From an uncultured Clostridia bacterium (GTDB lineage: Bacteria; Bacillota; Clostridia; Oscillospirales; Butyricicoccaceae): 64,000 nucleotides of DNA. A program made the position numbers and the translations under genes. Location of the stretch: positions 36,203 to 100,202 of the forward strand of contig CALWAP010000003.1 of assembly GCA_944375715.1 (NCBI GenBank), written 5' to 3'. Position 1 is the stretch's first letter. The number at the start of each line of letters is the position of its first letter. The notes below the pieces were generated by a model. It made no database searches, was not told the DNA's origin, and was given only the letters and a program-made list of their open reading frames with translations. Of this stretch, positions 14,055 through 22,609 are shown in pieces.

Positions 14055-14510
14055 CTATTTCGCCTTAATTATTTTTACAAGATACCACAGCATGGGCGCG
14101 AATATAAGGGCAAGCAGCAGCGGCGTATTGACACTCTTGGCAGCGGCAGAACAGTAAATGAGGTATGAGAACATAAAAGCCATGCAGAGCCTTATGACAC
14201 CAAGCATCCTGGCCGTAAGGGAATACACCCTTTCCCTGTTTTCCTCGGTTATCCGCACTCCCGTATTCCATGTTTTGGGGAACCTGCGGCAGACGGCCAT
14301 CAGTATATCGCAGCCCAGGCCGACAATAACCAGAAACACAAGGGAGGCTTTGCCGCCCCAGCTGTCGGGCTGTCCGCTCATGCCGAAATGGGTGGGTATC
14401 CTGTTTGGTATATCTGCCCAAAAAATTATAAGGATTATAATGCAAGCTGCCCAAACAGCCGACGCAAGGGCCGTTACTGCCTTTTCAAAGGGCGTTTTGA
14501 GAACATTCAT
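14055..14510 (-). CDS. DUF1648/SdpI-like membrane protein
   Basis: 151-residue integral membrane protein with four hydrophobic segments (about 13-32, 56-72, 103-122 and 127-147). Between the first two is the DUF1648 signature ADIPNRIPTHFGMSGQPDSWGGK. Proteins with this domain include SdpI-type immunity proteins and YhdP-like membrane proteins; most have no known role. The start codon directly follows the serS stop (ATG at 14510, stop at 14511-14513), so the two are translationally adjacent and this is the last gene of the parA-parB-serS run. No toxin gene is nearby, so an immunity role is not supported. Confidence 0.8.
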   Translation of the reverse strand: MNVLKTPFEKAVTALASAVWAACIIILIIFWADIPNRIPTHFGMSGQPDSWGGKASLVFLVIVGLGCDILMAVCRRFPKTWNTGVRITEENRERVYSLTARMLGVIRLCMAFMFSYLIYCSAAAKSVNTPLLLALIFAPMLWYLVKIIKAK

Positions 14511-15812
14511 TTAGATGTGGTTCATGTCCTTTGTCAGGACCTCTATGCCGCCCAGGTATTTCCTTAAAACCTCGGGCACCAAAACGCTGCCGTCTTTCTG
14601 CTGATTCTGCTCGACAATGGCGGGCAGTATGCGGCTGGTGGCAAGGCCCGAGCCGTTTAATGTATGGACAAACTCGGTCTTGCCCGTTTCCTCGCGCCTG
14701 AAACGGATATTTCCCCTTCTGGCCTGGTAATCGCGGGCGTTGGACACCGAGGATACCTCTTTATACCCGTTCATCGATGGTATGTGTATCTCTATATCAT
14801 AGGTCCTGGCCATCGAAGCCGAGCAGTCCTCGGCCGCCAGCTTGACCGTGCGGAAATGGAAGCCCAGGCCCTTTACCAGCGCCTCGGCCTTTCCGACCAG
14901 CTCTTCAAAGGCCTTGTCGGAATCCTCGGGGCGGGTGTACTGCACCATTTCAACCTTATTGAACTGATGGCCCCTTATCATGCCCCTTTCATCGGTACGG
15001 TGGCTGCCGGCCTCCTTGCGGAAGCAGGGGGTGTAGGCCACATACTTCCTGGGAAGCTCCTTTTCGGTCAGTATCTCGTCCATATGCAGGCTGACAAGAG
15101 CCGTTTCGGCCGTGGGAAGCATGAAGTGTTCCCTTTCGCCCTCGTCGTTTTTCAGCCAATAGACCTCGTCTTTGAACTTGGGGAACTGCCCCGAAACATA
15201 TCCGGCCTGGCCGCCCAGCATATGGGGCACCATGACCAGCTCGTAACCGTCATTGAGATGTGTTTCGATAAAGTAATTGAGAAGGGCCCACTCGAGCCTT
15301 GCGCCCATGCCCCTGTAAATCCAGAAACCGCTGCCCGAAAGCTTGGCCCCCCTGGGATAGTCGATAAGCCCCAGGTCGGTGCACAGGTCCACATGGTTTT
15401 TCGGCTCGAAATCAAACTGCTTGGGGCTGCCGAACATCCTCAAAACCTCGTTGTTTTCCTTGCCGCCCGGCTTGAGGTCGGGGTCAGGCAGGTTGGGCAG
15501 CCCGGCCATTACCTCATTGAGCTTTTCCTCGGTCTCCTTGCGCAGGTTGTCGTTATCCTTTATTTCGTCCGAAAGCTGCCTCGACTCCAAAACGATGGCG
15601 CTGACATCTTCTCCGGCCTTTTTCATGCGGGGTATTTCCTTGGAAACCTTGTTCTGACGGGCCTTGAGCTCATCGGTTTTCTGGATAAGGGATCTTCTTT
15701 CCCTGTCCAGCTCTAAGATTTTGGCGATATCCTCTTTGGCGTCCCTGCCCTTTGCCGCAAGGCGGGCAATTATCTCGTCGGGGTTCTCCCTTATCAGTCT
15801 TATATCCAGCAT
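14511..15812 (-). CDS. serS: Seryl-tRNA synthetase
   Basis: 433-residue class II aminoacyl-tRNA synthetase that charges tRNA-Ser. The N-terminal coiled-coil arm (about 25-105, ELDRERRSLIQKTDELKAR) binds the long variable arm of the tRNA. Motif 2 is visible as TPCFRKEAGSHRTDERGMIRGHQFNKVE, spanning the Ser-adenylate site, with TAETALVSLHMDEIL before it and motif 3 at NGSGLATSRILPAIVEQNQ. Length and motifs are standard. It lies two bases after parB, and in Clostridia serS often follows the origin-proximal parAB genes. Confidence 0.97.
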   Translation of the reverse strand: MLDIRLIRENPDEIIARLAAKGRDAKEDIAKILELDRERRSLIQKTDELKARQNKVSKEIPRMKKAGEDVSAIVLESRQLSDEIKDNDNLRKETEEKLNEVMAGLPNLPDPDLKPGGKENNEVLRMFGSPKQFDFEPKNHVDLCTDLGLIDYPRGAKLSGSGFWIYRGMGARLEWALLNYFIETHLNDGYELVMVPHMLGGQAGYVSGQFPKFKDEVYWLKNDEGEREHFMLPTAETALVSLHMDEILTEKELPRKYVAYTPCFRKEAGSHRTDERGMIRGHQFNKVEMVQYTRPEDSDKAFEELVGKAEALVKGLGFHFRTVKLAAEDCSASMARTYDIEIHIPSMNGYKEVSSVSNARDYQARRGNIRFRREETGKTEFVHTLNGSGLATSRILPAIVEQNQQKDGSVLVPEVLRKYLGGIEVLTKDMNHI

Positions 15813-15814
15813 AG

Positions 15815-16675
15815 CTATTCCCCTTTTATCGTAGTTATATTGTCAAGGGCCCTGCATATCACATCGAGGTCGTCGTTGCCGTAATACTCGATGGTGATCC
15901 TGCCCTTCTTTTTGCCGTGCTTTATCATTATCCTGTGGCCCGTTTTGGAGCTGAGGTTGTTTTCCAGCTCCTTTACATACAAAAGAGCCGGGTCCTCCTG
16001 CTTTTGCCCCTCCTCGTCATTTTTGAGCATACGCTTGACAAGGCTTTCTGTCTCCCTGACCGAAAGCTCCTGCTCGATTATCATGCGGGTGGCCTCAGAA
16101 GCCTTCTGTTCGTCCAGCACCACCAATGCCCTGCCATGGCCCGCGCTGATGGCGCCCATGGCCACAATGGCCTGTATACTTTCGGGAAGGCTCAAAAGCC
16201 GCAACGAATTGGAAATATAGGAACGGGAACGCCCCACCGTTTCCCCTGCCTGCTCCTGGCTCATGCCGTAATCCTCTATGAGCTTCTGATAGCCCATAGC
16301 CTCGTTTATGGGGTTGAGGTCCTCCCTCTGGAGGTTCTCTATCAAAGCCAGGCGGTAGGCGTCCCGTTCGCTCTCCACCTCCATGACATAGGCCGGTATC
16401 TCCGAAAGCCCGGCGGCCCTGGCGGCCCGCCACCTTCTCTCGCCGGCTATTATCGTATAGCCTTTTTCGGCCTTCCTGACCGATATGGGGGTTATGACGC
16501 CGTTGCGCCTGATGCTGTCTTCCAGCTCGGCCATACTTTCGGGGTCAAATTCCCGCCTGGGCTGGTCGGGGTTGGGCTCGATTTCAAGTATCGGTATGCC
16601 CCTGACCTGCTCTTTTTCCATTTCCTCCCCGAAAAGCGCCGAAAGGCCCTTTCCGAGGCCCTTGCCTGAAGTCAT
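15815..16675 (-). CDS. parB: Chromosome partitioning protein ParB (Spo0J)
   Basis: 286-residue CTP-dependent DNA clamp that loads at parS near the origin and recruits condensin. The N-terminal domain has PNPDQPRREFD and the CTP/arginine motif AGERRWRAARAAG; the central HTH spans QEQAGETVGRSRSYISNSLRLL; the C-terminal part supports dimerisation. It begins with GKGLGKGLSALFG, the usual N-terminus. The start overlaps the parA stop by four bases (ATGA), so the pair is translationally coupled. The two parS sites upstream of parA are its expected targets. Confidence 0.96.
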   Translation of the reverse strand: MTSGKGLGKGLSALFGEEMEKEQVRGIPILEIEPNPDQPRREFDPESMAELEDSIRRNGVITPISVRKAEKGYTIIAGERRWRAARAAGLSEIPAYVMEVESERDAYRLALIENLQREDLNPINEAMGYQKLIEDYGMSQEQAGETVGRSRSYISNSLRLLSLPESIQAIVAMGAISAGHGRALVVLDEQKASEATRMIIEQELSVRETESLVKRMLKNDEEGQKQEDPALLYVKELENNLSSKTGHRIMIKHGKKKGRITIEYYGNDDLDVICRALDNITTIKGE

Positions 16676-17439
16676 CTGCGTCCACCTCCCTGATGCTTTA
16701 AAAATTCGTTGGCCACCTCGTTATAGGCTTCGGCCCCCCTGGAAAGCCTGTCATAGGCTATAATCGGCTTGCCGTGGCTGGGGGCCTCCGAAAGCCTGAC
16801 ATTGCGCGGTATGACCGTCTTGTATACCTTAGGCCCGAAAAACTTTTTTATCTCTTCGGCCACCTGCAAGGTGAGGTTGGTCCTGCCGTCATACATGGTA
16901 AGCAGTATACCCTCGATGTCTATCTGAGGGTTATAGAGCTTTTTGACCGTGCGTATGGTGGATACCAGCTGGCTCAGGCCCTCCAGCGCATAGTATTCGC
17001 ACTGCATGGGCACCAAAACGGTGTCCGAACAGGCCAGGGCATTTATCGTCAGCAGCCCCAAAGAGGGCGGGCAGTCGATAAATATGAAGTCATAGCCCTC
17101 CTTTATCTCTTTGAGCGCCAGACCCAGGGCCTTTTCCCTCAGGTCACCCGTGGCCAGCTCCAGCTCGGCCCCGGCCAGCTCGATATCGGAGGGCAGCAGG
17201 TCGCACCACTTGGTGTGCCTGACGGCCTTTTTTATATCAGCCTTTTCGATAAGCACATTATATATGTTTTCCCTGTTGTCCGGCTCGTATCCCAGCCCCG
17301 ACGAGGAATTGCCCTGAGGGTCAAGGTCGCACAAAAGCACCTTGCGTCCCTTGGCGGCGACACAGGCCGAAATGTTCACGGCCGAAGTTGTCTTGCCGAC
17401 GCCCCCCTTCTGGTTGGCTATTGCAATTATTTTTGCCAT
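16672..17439 (-). CDS. parA: Chromosome partitioning ATPase ParA (Soj)
   Basis: 255-residue Walker-type ATPase that drives origin segregation and, in Bacillota, modulates DnaA. MAKIIAIANQ leads into the deviant Walker A KGGVGKTT (residues 11-18); LLCDLDPQGN follows and FIFIDCPPSLG is Walker B. I chose ATG 17439, with GGGAG upstream; the frame is open to 17544 but that extension would overlap the parS sites and has no family similarity. It is followed by parB with a four-base overlap. Confidence 0.96.
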   Translation of the reverse strand: MAKIIAIANQKGGVGKTTSAVNISACVAAKGRKVLLCDLDPQGNSSSGLGYEPDNRENIYNVLIEKADIKKAVRHTKWCDLLPSDIELAGAELELATGDLREKALGLALKEIKEGYDFIFIDCPPSLGLLTINALACSDTVLVPMQCEYYALEGLSQLVSTIRTVKKLYNPQIDIEGILLTMYDGRTNLTLQVAEEIKKFFGPKVYKTVIPRNVRLSEAPSHGKPIIAYDRLSRGAEAYNEVANEFLKHQGGGRR

Positions 17440-17536
17440 ATTTACTCCCAAAATAAAAAAACGCTTGTTTGTGATAAATTGATTATACCACCTAAAGCCC
17501 TGCCATGCAAAAGAAATCGCGTTATTTTGCCACATA

Positions 17537-17552
17537 TGTTTCACATGAAACG
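17537..17552. promoter_or_regulatory. parS site 1
   Basis: TGTTTCACATGAAACG matches the bacterial parS consensus (TGTTTCACGTGAAACA) with two differences. It lies about 100 bases upstream of parA. Confidence 0.93.
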
Positions 17553-17561
17553 GGAAAAGAG

Positions 17562-17577
17562 CGTTTCACGTGAAACG
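17562..17577. promoter_or_regulatory. parS site 2
   Basis: CGTTTCACGTGAAACG carries the perfect palindromic parS core GTTTCACGTGAAAC. It starts 25 bases from the start of site 1. Confidence 0.95.
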
Positions 17578-17616
17578 GTAAAGCCCATGGGCTTTACAGC
17601 ATTTTTTCACCTTTTA

Positions 17617-17645
17617 TTGCGTCAAAAAGGGCGGTGTGGTATCAT
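17617..17645 (+). promoter_or_regulatory. Promoter of the SLH-protein gene
   Basis: TTGCGT (17617-17622), 17-base spacer, TATCAT (17640-17645) with TGG just before it. Confidence 0.5.
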
Positions 17646-17681
17646 TGACATATAAAACACATTGAAAAAGGAGAGCTTATC

Positions 17682-18623
17682 ATGAAAAAGCAGATATCGG
17701 CAATCCTGGCATCCCTCATGGCCCTGTCCATGACCCTTACCGCCCTGGCCTCGGAAAGCAGCGTGCCAGGCTGCAGTTATATAATGGCAAACCAGGCGCC
17801 CACCGAAACCCGGGAGTACACAACCGTCTCGGGCAGAAGTACCGACCTTTTCATTTTCCCCGAGGGTACGACATTCAGTTTTGTTTCCGATTACCCCGTC
17901 ATGGCGGGAGGCGGGCTGACGGCCTACGACCCCGAAATCTCGGGAGACAGGAGCTTTGGCACAGACTATGTCTTTTATTCACCCGTAAACGGCGATGTTT
18001 TCTATCCCGAAAGCCGGAAGGTTTATCATCTGGTGGCTTCGGCCGACACCATGAGCGGCCAGGACTGCTATATAATGCTGGAGGGCAAGGCCGAAGAAAG
18101 TCAGCCTGCCGAACGCCCCTCCGCATGGGCCGAGGAAAAGGTCGCATACGGCATTGAAACGGGCATTGTCCCCCAAAGCCTGCAATCGGCATACGGCAAT
18201 GCGGCTACCCGAGCCGAGTTCTGCGCCCTGGCCGTCGGGCTTTATGAAAAAATCAAGGGAGAGATAGCCGAAAGGGCCTATTTCACCGATACCCAGGATG
18301 TAAATGTCGAGAAAATGGCCGCAGTCGGCGTTGTGAACGGCGTCGGGGACGGAAGGTTCGACCCCTCTGCCCCCCTTACCCGCCAGGAGGCGGCCACCAT
18401 GCTCTGCCGTCTGGCTGAGGCCGCAGGTAAACCTCTGGAAAATGCCCTGCCGGACTTTGAAGACAAGGCATTGATAGCCTCATGGGCCGAAAGCTCGGTT
18501 GGAAGCATGCAGGCAAGCGGAGTAATGGACGGGGTCGGCGGAGGCATGTTCGCCCCCACGGACCCTTACACCCGCGAGCAGAGCATTGTGACGGTAATGC
18601 GCCTTTATGATGTGATAGGATAG
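17682..18623 (+). CDS. Secreted SLH-domain protein
   Basis: 313 residues. An N-terminal signal peptide (KKQISAILASLMALSMTLTALAS, about 1-25) is followed by a unique domain (about 30-145) without recognised motifs. Three S-layer-homology repeats then cover about 148-313; NAATRAEFCALAVGLYE, PLTRQEAATMLCRLAE and PYTREQSIVTVMRLYD are their conserved second helices, each preceded by a GDGRFDPSA-type turn. SLH domains bind pyruvylated cell-wall polymers, so the protein should sit on the wall. It is the only plus-strand gene between parS and noc, with its own promoter and terminator, and looks like an insertion into the conserved noc-parA block. Confidence 0.88.
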   Translation: MKKQISAILASLMALSMTLTALASESSVPGCSYIMANQAPTETREYTTVSGRSTDLFIFPEGTTFSFVSDYPVMAGGGLTAYDPEISGDRSFGTDYVFYSPVNGDVFYPESRKVYHLVASADTMSGQDCYIMLEGKAEESQPAERPSAWAEEKVAYGIETGIVPQSLQSAYGNAATRAEFCALAVGLYEKIKGEIAERAYFTDTQDVNVEKMAAVGVVNGVGDGRFDPSAPLTRQEAATMLCRLAEAAGKPLENALPDFEDKALIASWAESSVGSMQASGVMDGVGGGMFAPTDPYTREQSIVTVMRLYDVIG

Positions 18624-18626
18624 AAT

Positions 18627-18659
18627 AAAAAAAGGCCCCGAAAATCGGGGCCTTTTTTA
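18627..18659 (+). terminator. Terminator after the SLH-protein gene
   Basis: AAAAAAAGGCCCCG-AAAA-TCGGGGCCTTTTTT, four bases after the stop codon. Confidence 0.92.
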
Positions 18660-18871
18660 TGCACGTAAACAGGCGGTCTGCCTGATATGCTCTCACAAAA
18701 AGGAAAATAAGCAACTGAGGCACAGCGCTTTGGTTTAAAAACGCTGAGAAAGGGACAGGAGTTTGCAGGCAATATATAATAACCAGGGCATAAGCCGCAC
18801 GCTGCGCAGGCGGCGCCGGGCTTCTATCGCATGGGGCGCAGTTAATCTATGGGTGACGGGTGAAAGCCCGG

Positions 18872-19669
18872 CTACTGCTTTTTAAGGGAAGGCAGCGTTA
18901 TTACCAGCCGCACGAAGCCCTCCCCTTCCGAGCGGACGCACTCGGCGTCAATGCCGGCCTGCCGCACCTTCTGTACGGCGTTTGAAACGCTGTTTATGAA
19001 AAAGCGTATGTCCTTTATATAAACCTGCTTTCTGGGCCTTTCCTTTGGCGATATAAGGGATTTTATATAGCTTTCGGCGGCGGCCACCGTCATATGCCTT
19101 TTGGCGATATACTCGGCCGCCTTTACCTGCCGCGTTTCCTCATCCAAAGCCAGAAGCGCCCTGCCGTGGCGCTCGCTTAGCCCCTCACGCCTGATTATTT
19201 CAACCGTTTTGGGAAATAGCTTCAAAAGGCGCAGCTTGTTGGCGACGGCCGCCTGGGTCTTGCCCACAAGCCCGGCCGCAGCCGCCTGGGTAAGGCCGAA
19301 ATCGGTGGTCAGCTTCAAAAGGCCCTCGGCCTCCTCAAAGGGGTCCAGATCCCTGCGCTGGAGGTTCTCGGCCAGGGCCATGGCCGAAGCCTTTTTGTCG
19401 TCGGCCTCGATTACATAGCAGGGCACCTTTTCAAGCCCTGCTATTTTTGACGCCCTGAGCCGCCGTTCGCCCGATATGAGCATATACCCTTCCCCTTCCC
19501 GCCTGACGGTAAGGGGGGTTATTATCCCCAGGCGCCTTATGCTGTCGGCCAGCTCGTTCAAAGCCGCCGTGTCAAAAATCCGCCTGGGCTGGTAGGGATT
19601 GGGATATATTTTCGAAAGGGGTATCTGCCGAAGGGCGTTACCCCCTTTAAAATCCAATGAAAAGGCCAT
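18872..19669 (-). CDS. noc: ParB-family nucleoid occlusion protein Noc
   Basis: 265-residue second ParB-like protein. PNPYQPRRIFD, SGERRLRASKIAG (CTP-binding box) and AENLQRRDLDPFEEAEGL are conserved; the HTH is at TQAAAAGLVGKTQAAVANKLRLL. Its position directly after rsmG on the same strand is the classic Noc location, which separates it from the true ParB beside parA. Noc spreads from its own sites and blocks division over the nucleoid at the membrane. The usual N-terminal amphipathic membrane helix is short here (MAFSLDFKGGN), so membrane binding is less certain. No clear Noc-binding palindrome was found in this window. Confidence 0.88.
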   Translation of the reverse strand: MAFSLDFKGGNALRQIPLSKIYPNPYQPRRIFDTAALNELADSIRRLGIITPLTVRREGEGYMLISGERRLRASKIAGLEKVPCYVIEADDKKASAMALAENLQRRDLDPFEEAEGLLKLTTDFGLTQAAAAGLVGKTQAAVANKLRLLKLFPKTVEIIRREGLSERHGRALLALDEETRQVKAAEYIAKRHMTVAAAESYIKSLISPKERPRKQVYIKDIRFFINSVSNAVQKVRQAGIDAECVRSEGEGFVRLVITLPSLKKQ

Positions 19670-19747
19670 TTTTCCACTTCCTTTTTCTATATTTTACCAA
19701 AAAGAAGTGGCGCATCCTGCCGAAAAAGGAAAATGATATGTTTTAAG

Positions 19748-20440
19748 TCAAAGGGGTTTTTTGACTATCTGGGCATACCTGCGGGGTTTGCGGCCCTCAT
19801 CGGCCTTTTGGATGATAAGGACGCTGCGCTCAAGCCCCGGCATTAAAGGATAGGTCTCGGCCCTTACAAAAAGGCCGCCCATCTTTTTTACGGCGCTTTG
19901 GGCCTGGGCAAGCTCACTGTCATAGGATGAGGACTTCATCGGCATGAAAAGCCCGTCTTTTTTGAGAAAATACATCGAAAGCTCGGTCAGTATGTTCAAA
20001 GGGGCCACTGCCCGGGAGGTGACGATGTCAAATTGAGCTCCTGCTTTCAGGGCGTATTCCTCGGCCCTGGCGCATACCGTGCTTCCCCCAAGGCCCAGCA
20101 TTTTGCGGCTTTCGTTTATAAAATCTATGCGTTTCTGGGTGCTGTCCAGCATGGTTATGTCCAAAGACGGGTCGTATATCAAAAGGGGCATGCCCGGGAA
20201 GCCCGCCCCCGAGCCGATGTCGAGTATCCTTTTGCCTTTAAGCTCTGCGCATTTAAAAAGGTAAAGGCTGTCGGCAAAATGCTTTACGGCGCTTTCATCC
20301 TCGCCCGTTATGGCCGTAAGGTTCATGACCTTATTTTTCTCTATGAGGAAATCATAAAAAAGGCGCATTTTCTTTGCCTGTTCCTCATTTATCTCCATTC
20401 CAAAGCCCGAAAGGGCCTTTTTCAGGCTGTCCTCAAACAT
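19748..20440 (-). CDS. rsmG: 16S rRNA (guanine527-N7)-methyltransferase RsmG
   Basis: 230-residue SAM-dependent methyltransferase that modifies G527 of 16S rRNA (E. coli numbering). MNLTAITGEDESAVKHFADSL is the conserved N-terminal substrate region; ILDIGSGAGFPGMPLLI is the SAM motif; DSTQKRIDFI and TSRAVAPLNIL follow. I start at ATG 20440, preceded by AAAGGAGGG; a longer frame to 20524 lies within mnmG and has no similarity. The start overlaps the mnmG stop by eight bases, so the pair is coupled. Confidence 0.95.
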   Translation of the reverse strand: MFEDSLKKALSGFGMEINEEQAKKMRLFYDFLIEKNKVMNLTAITGEDESAVKHFADSLYLFKCAELKGKRILDIGSGAGFPGMPLLIYDPSLDITMLDSTQKRIDFINESRKMLGLGGSTVCARAEEYALKAGAQFDIVTSRAVAPLNILTELSMYFLKKDGLFMPMKSSSYDSELAQAQSAVKKMGGLFVRAETYPLMPGLERSVLIIQKADEGRKPRRYAQIVKKPL

Positions 20441-22310
20441 TTCTTCCCTCCTTTGACGAAAGCCACACGATAAGCCCCCCGATGTCTGAGGGCGACACCC
20501 CCGATATCCTCGACGCCTGGCCAAGGGTCATGGGGCGTATTTTTGACAGCTTCTGCCTTGCCTCGGTGCGGATGGTGTTTATCGCCATGTAATCTATATC
20601 TTCGGGCAAAAGCCTTGATTCCAGCCTGCGGCTGTCCTCTATTTCCTTAAGGCCCCTTTTTATATACCCCTCGTATTTTACATTTATTTCCACCTGTTCG
20701 GCGGCGTCCCAGCTTATCTCCCCCCTGCCCGGATCTATTGGGGATAAGGAGGCATAGGTCACCTGGGGCCTTTTCAGAAGGTCGAAAAGGCTGGCGCCGG
20801 AGGATATGCCCTCGGTGCCCAGGGATATCAAAAGTGAGTTTACAGCCTCGGAGGGCGGCACATAAGTTTTCTTTAAACGAGAAATTTCTTTTTCAGCCAC
20901 CCGGTATTTCTCAAGGCATTTTTCAAGCCTTTCCTGGCTTAAAAGCCCCAGCTCCCAGCCCTTTTTCATAAGGCGCATGTCGGCGTTGTCCTGGCGGGAG
21001 GTCAGGCGGTATTCCGAGCGTGAGGTCATCATGCGGTAGGGCTCGCCCGTGCCCTTTGTCGTAAGGTCGTCTATCAGCGTACCGATATACCCGTCCTGTC
21101 GGCTCAAAACAAAAGGCGGCCTTTTGAGTATGTAATGGGCGGCGTTTATGCCGGCCACCAGGCCCTGGCCCGCCGCCTCCTCATACCCCGAGCTGGAGCA
21201 TAGCTGTCCTGCGGCGTAAAGCCCCTTTATATCCTTTAGGCCCAGCATTGGCGTCAGTATCGTCGGGTCGAGGCAGTCGTATTCAATGGCATAGCCGAAG
21301 CGCATTATCTCGGCATTCTCCAGGCCCTCTATCGAATGTATCATCTCTATCTGGGTGTCCTCGGGCAGGGATGTGGAAAGGCCCTGAATGTATACTTCAT
21401 TAGTATTTATTCCGCAGGGCTCGATAAAAAGCTGGTGCCTTGTCTTTTCGGGGAACCTGACTACCTTGTCCTCGATGGAGGGGCAGTAGCGGGGCCCGAC
21501 CCCTTCGATAACTCCCGTAAAAAGGGGCGAGCGGTCCAAAGAATCCCTTATTATATCGTGGGTGCGCCCATTTGTATATGTCATATAGCACGGCATGGAT
21601 GAGCGCGGCGCGCTGCCGCCGAAAACAAAGCCTTCGGGGACATTTTCCCCCTTTTGCAGCGTCATTTTTGAATAATCGACCGTCCTGCCGTCCAGCCTTG
21701 CAGGGGTGCCCGTCTTGAACCGCCTGAGCTTTATGCCCAAAGCCTCAAGGCAGCCTGAAAGTCCGTTTGCCGGCAGCAGCCCGTCAGGCCCGGCCTCCCT
21801 CCCCAAGGGGCCTGTAAAGGTCATGCTCTTTAAAAATGTGCCGGTGGCCATTATGACAGCCCCCACCTTGAAGGTAAGGCCCGAGCTTAACGAAACTTCC
21901 GTAACGGCGCCATTTTCCACCTCTATGCCCGTGACCTCACCCTGCTTGAGGTGCAGCCCCCTTTGGTTTTCCAGGGCCTTTTTCATATATACACGGTAAG
22001 CCTGCCTGTCGACCTGGGCCCTGGGCGAATATACAGCCGGGCCTTTGCCCCGGTTGAGCATGCGGAACTGTATGCAGCAGCTGTCGGCCGCCCTTGCCAT
22101 CTCGCCGCCCAAAGCGTCTATTTCCCTGACCAGCTGGCCCTTGGCCGTGCCGCCTATCGACGGGTTGCAGGGCATGTTGCCCACCGCGTCCAGCGAGGTG
22201 GAAAAGCACACCACCTCAAGCCCCAGCCTGGCCGCGGCCAGCGCCGCCTCTATCCCGGCGTGGCCCGCGCCGATGACGGCAATATCGTATTTTCCTCCGT
22301 AATAAGCCAT
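20433..22310 (-). CDS. mnmG: tRNA uridine-34 cmnm5 enzyme, FAD subunit MnmG (GidA)
   Basis: 625 residues. With MnmE it forms the complex that installs the carboxymethylaminomethyl group on U34 of certain tRNAs. The FAD-binding GAGHAGIEAALAAARLG follows the N-terminus; CNPSIGGTAKGQLVREIDALGG and the two conserved cysteines of the family are present, as is QGLVAGINAA. The C-terminal helical domain binds MnmE. ATG 22310 is preceded by AGAGGT; an upstream frame to 22391 is unlike the family. A 299-base gap to mnmE suggests its own promoter. Confidence 0.96.
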   Translation of the reverse strand: MAYYGGKYDIAVIGAGHAGIEAALAAARLGLEVVCFSTSLDAVGNMPCNPSIGGTAKGQLVREIDALGGEMARAADSCCIQFRMLNRGKGPAVYSPRAQVDRQAYRVYMKKALENQRGLHLKQGEVTGIEVENGAVTEVSLSSGLTFKVGAVIMATGTFLKSMTFTGPLGREAGPDGLLPANGLSGCLEALGIKLRRFKTGTPARLDGRTVDYSKMTLQKGENVPEGFVFGGSAPRSSMPCYMTYTNGRTHDIIRDSLDRSPLFTGVIEGVGPRYCPSIEDKVVRFPEKTRHQLFIEPCGINTNEVYIQGLSTSLPEDTQIEMIHSIEGLENAEIMRFGYAIEYDCLDPTILTPMLGLKDIKGLYAAGQLCSSSGYEEAAGQGLVAGINAAHYILKRPPFVLSRQDGYIGTLIDDLTTKGTGEPYRMMTSRSEYRLTSRQDNADMRLMKKGWELGLLSQERLEKCLEKYRVAEKEISRLKKTYVPPSEAVNSLLISLGTEGISSGASLFDLLKRPQVTYASLSPIDPGRGEISWDAAEQVEINVKYEGYIKRGLKEIEDSRRLESRLLPEDIDYMAINTIRTEARQKLSKIRPMTLGQASRISGVSPSDIGGLIVWLSSKEGRNV

Positions 22311-22609
22311 TTTTACCTCTGAAAATGATTGGATTTTGTATAATGAAATATATTTTATACTTTTAGTATTTGTACTCCCCTCCCCTGCCAAGGCAGAAGG
22401 AGCGGTTTTAAAGCTCTTTTTATATAAACGGGAAGCATAAAAAAACTGTGCTTTGCGCCCTTTCTATCCTGCCGTGGACACGAGCGTAAATGTGACTTCC
22501 ACACCACAAAGCTTTTATCGGCCGGCTGATAAACAAATTAAAAGCTGCGGTGCGCGAGTGCAAAACAGATACTAAAAGGAATAAATATTTAATATATTAC
22601 TTAAAGTTG
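22311..22609. other. Spacer between mnmE and mnmG
   Basis: No gene is supported. The part next to mnmG is AT-rich and, on the minus strand, holds TATACA- and TATAAA-like hexamers suited to an mnmG promoter. A weak hairpin GGAGC...GCTC followed by five T lies near 22409 on plus. Confidence 0.45.

Noticed and set aside
14055..14510. SdpI-type toxin immunity gene
   Set aside because: Only the DUF1648 domain is shared; no toxin or regulator gene is adjacent and it lies in the serS transcript.
18660..18871. Small RNA gene after noc
   Set aside because: A CCGGGCTT...AAGCCCGG pairing exists but no promoter, conserved RNA motif or terminator was recognised.
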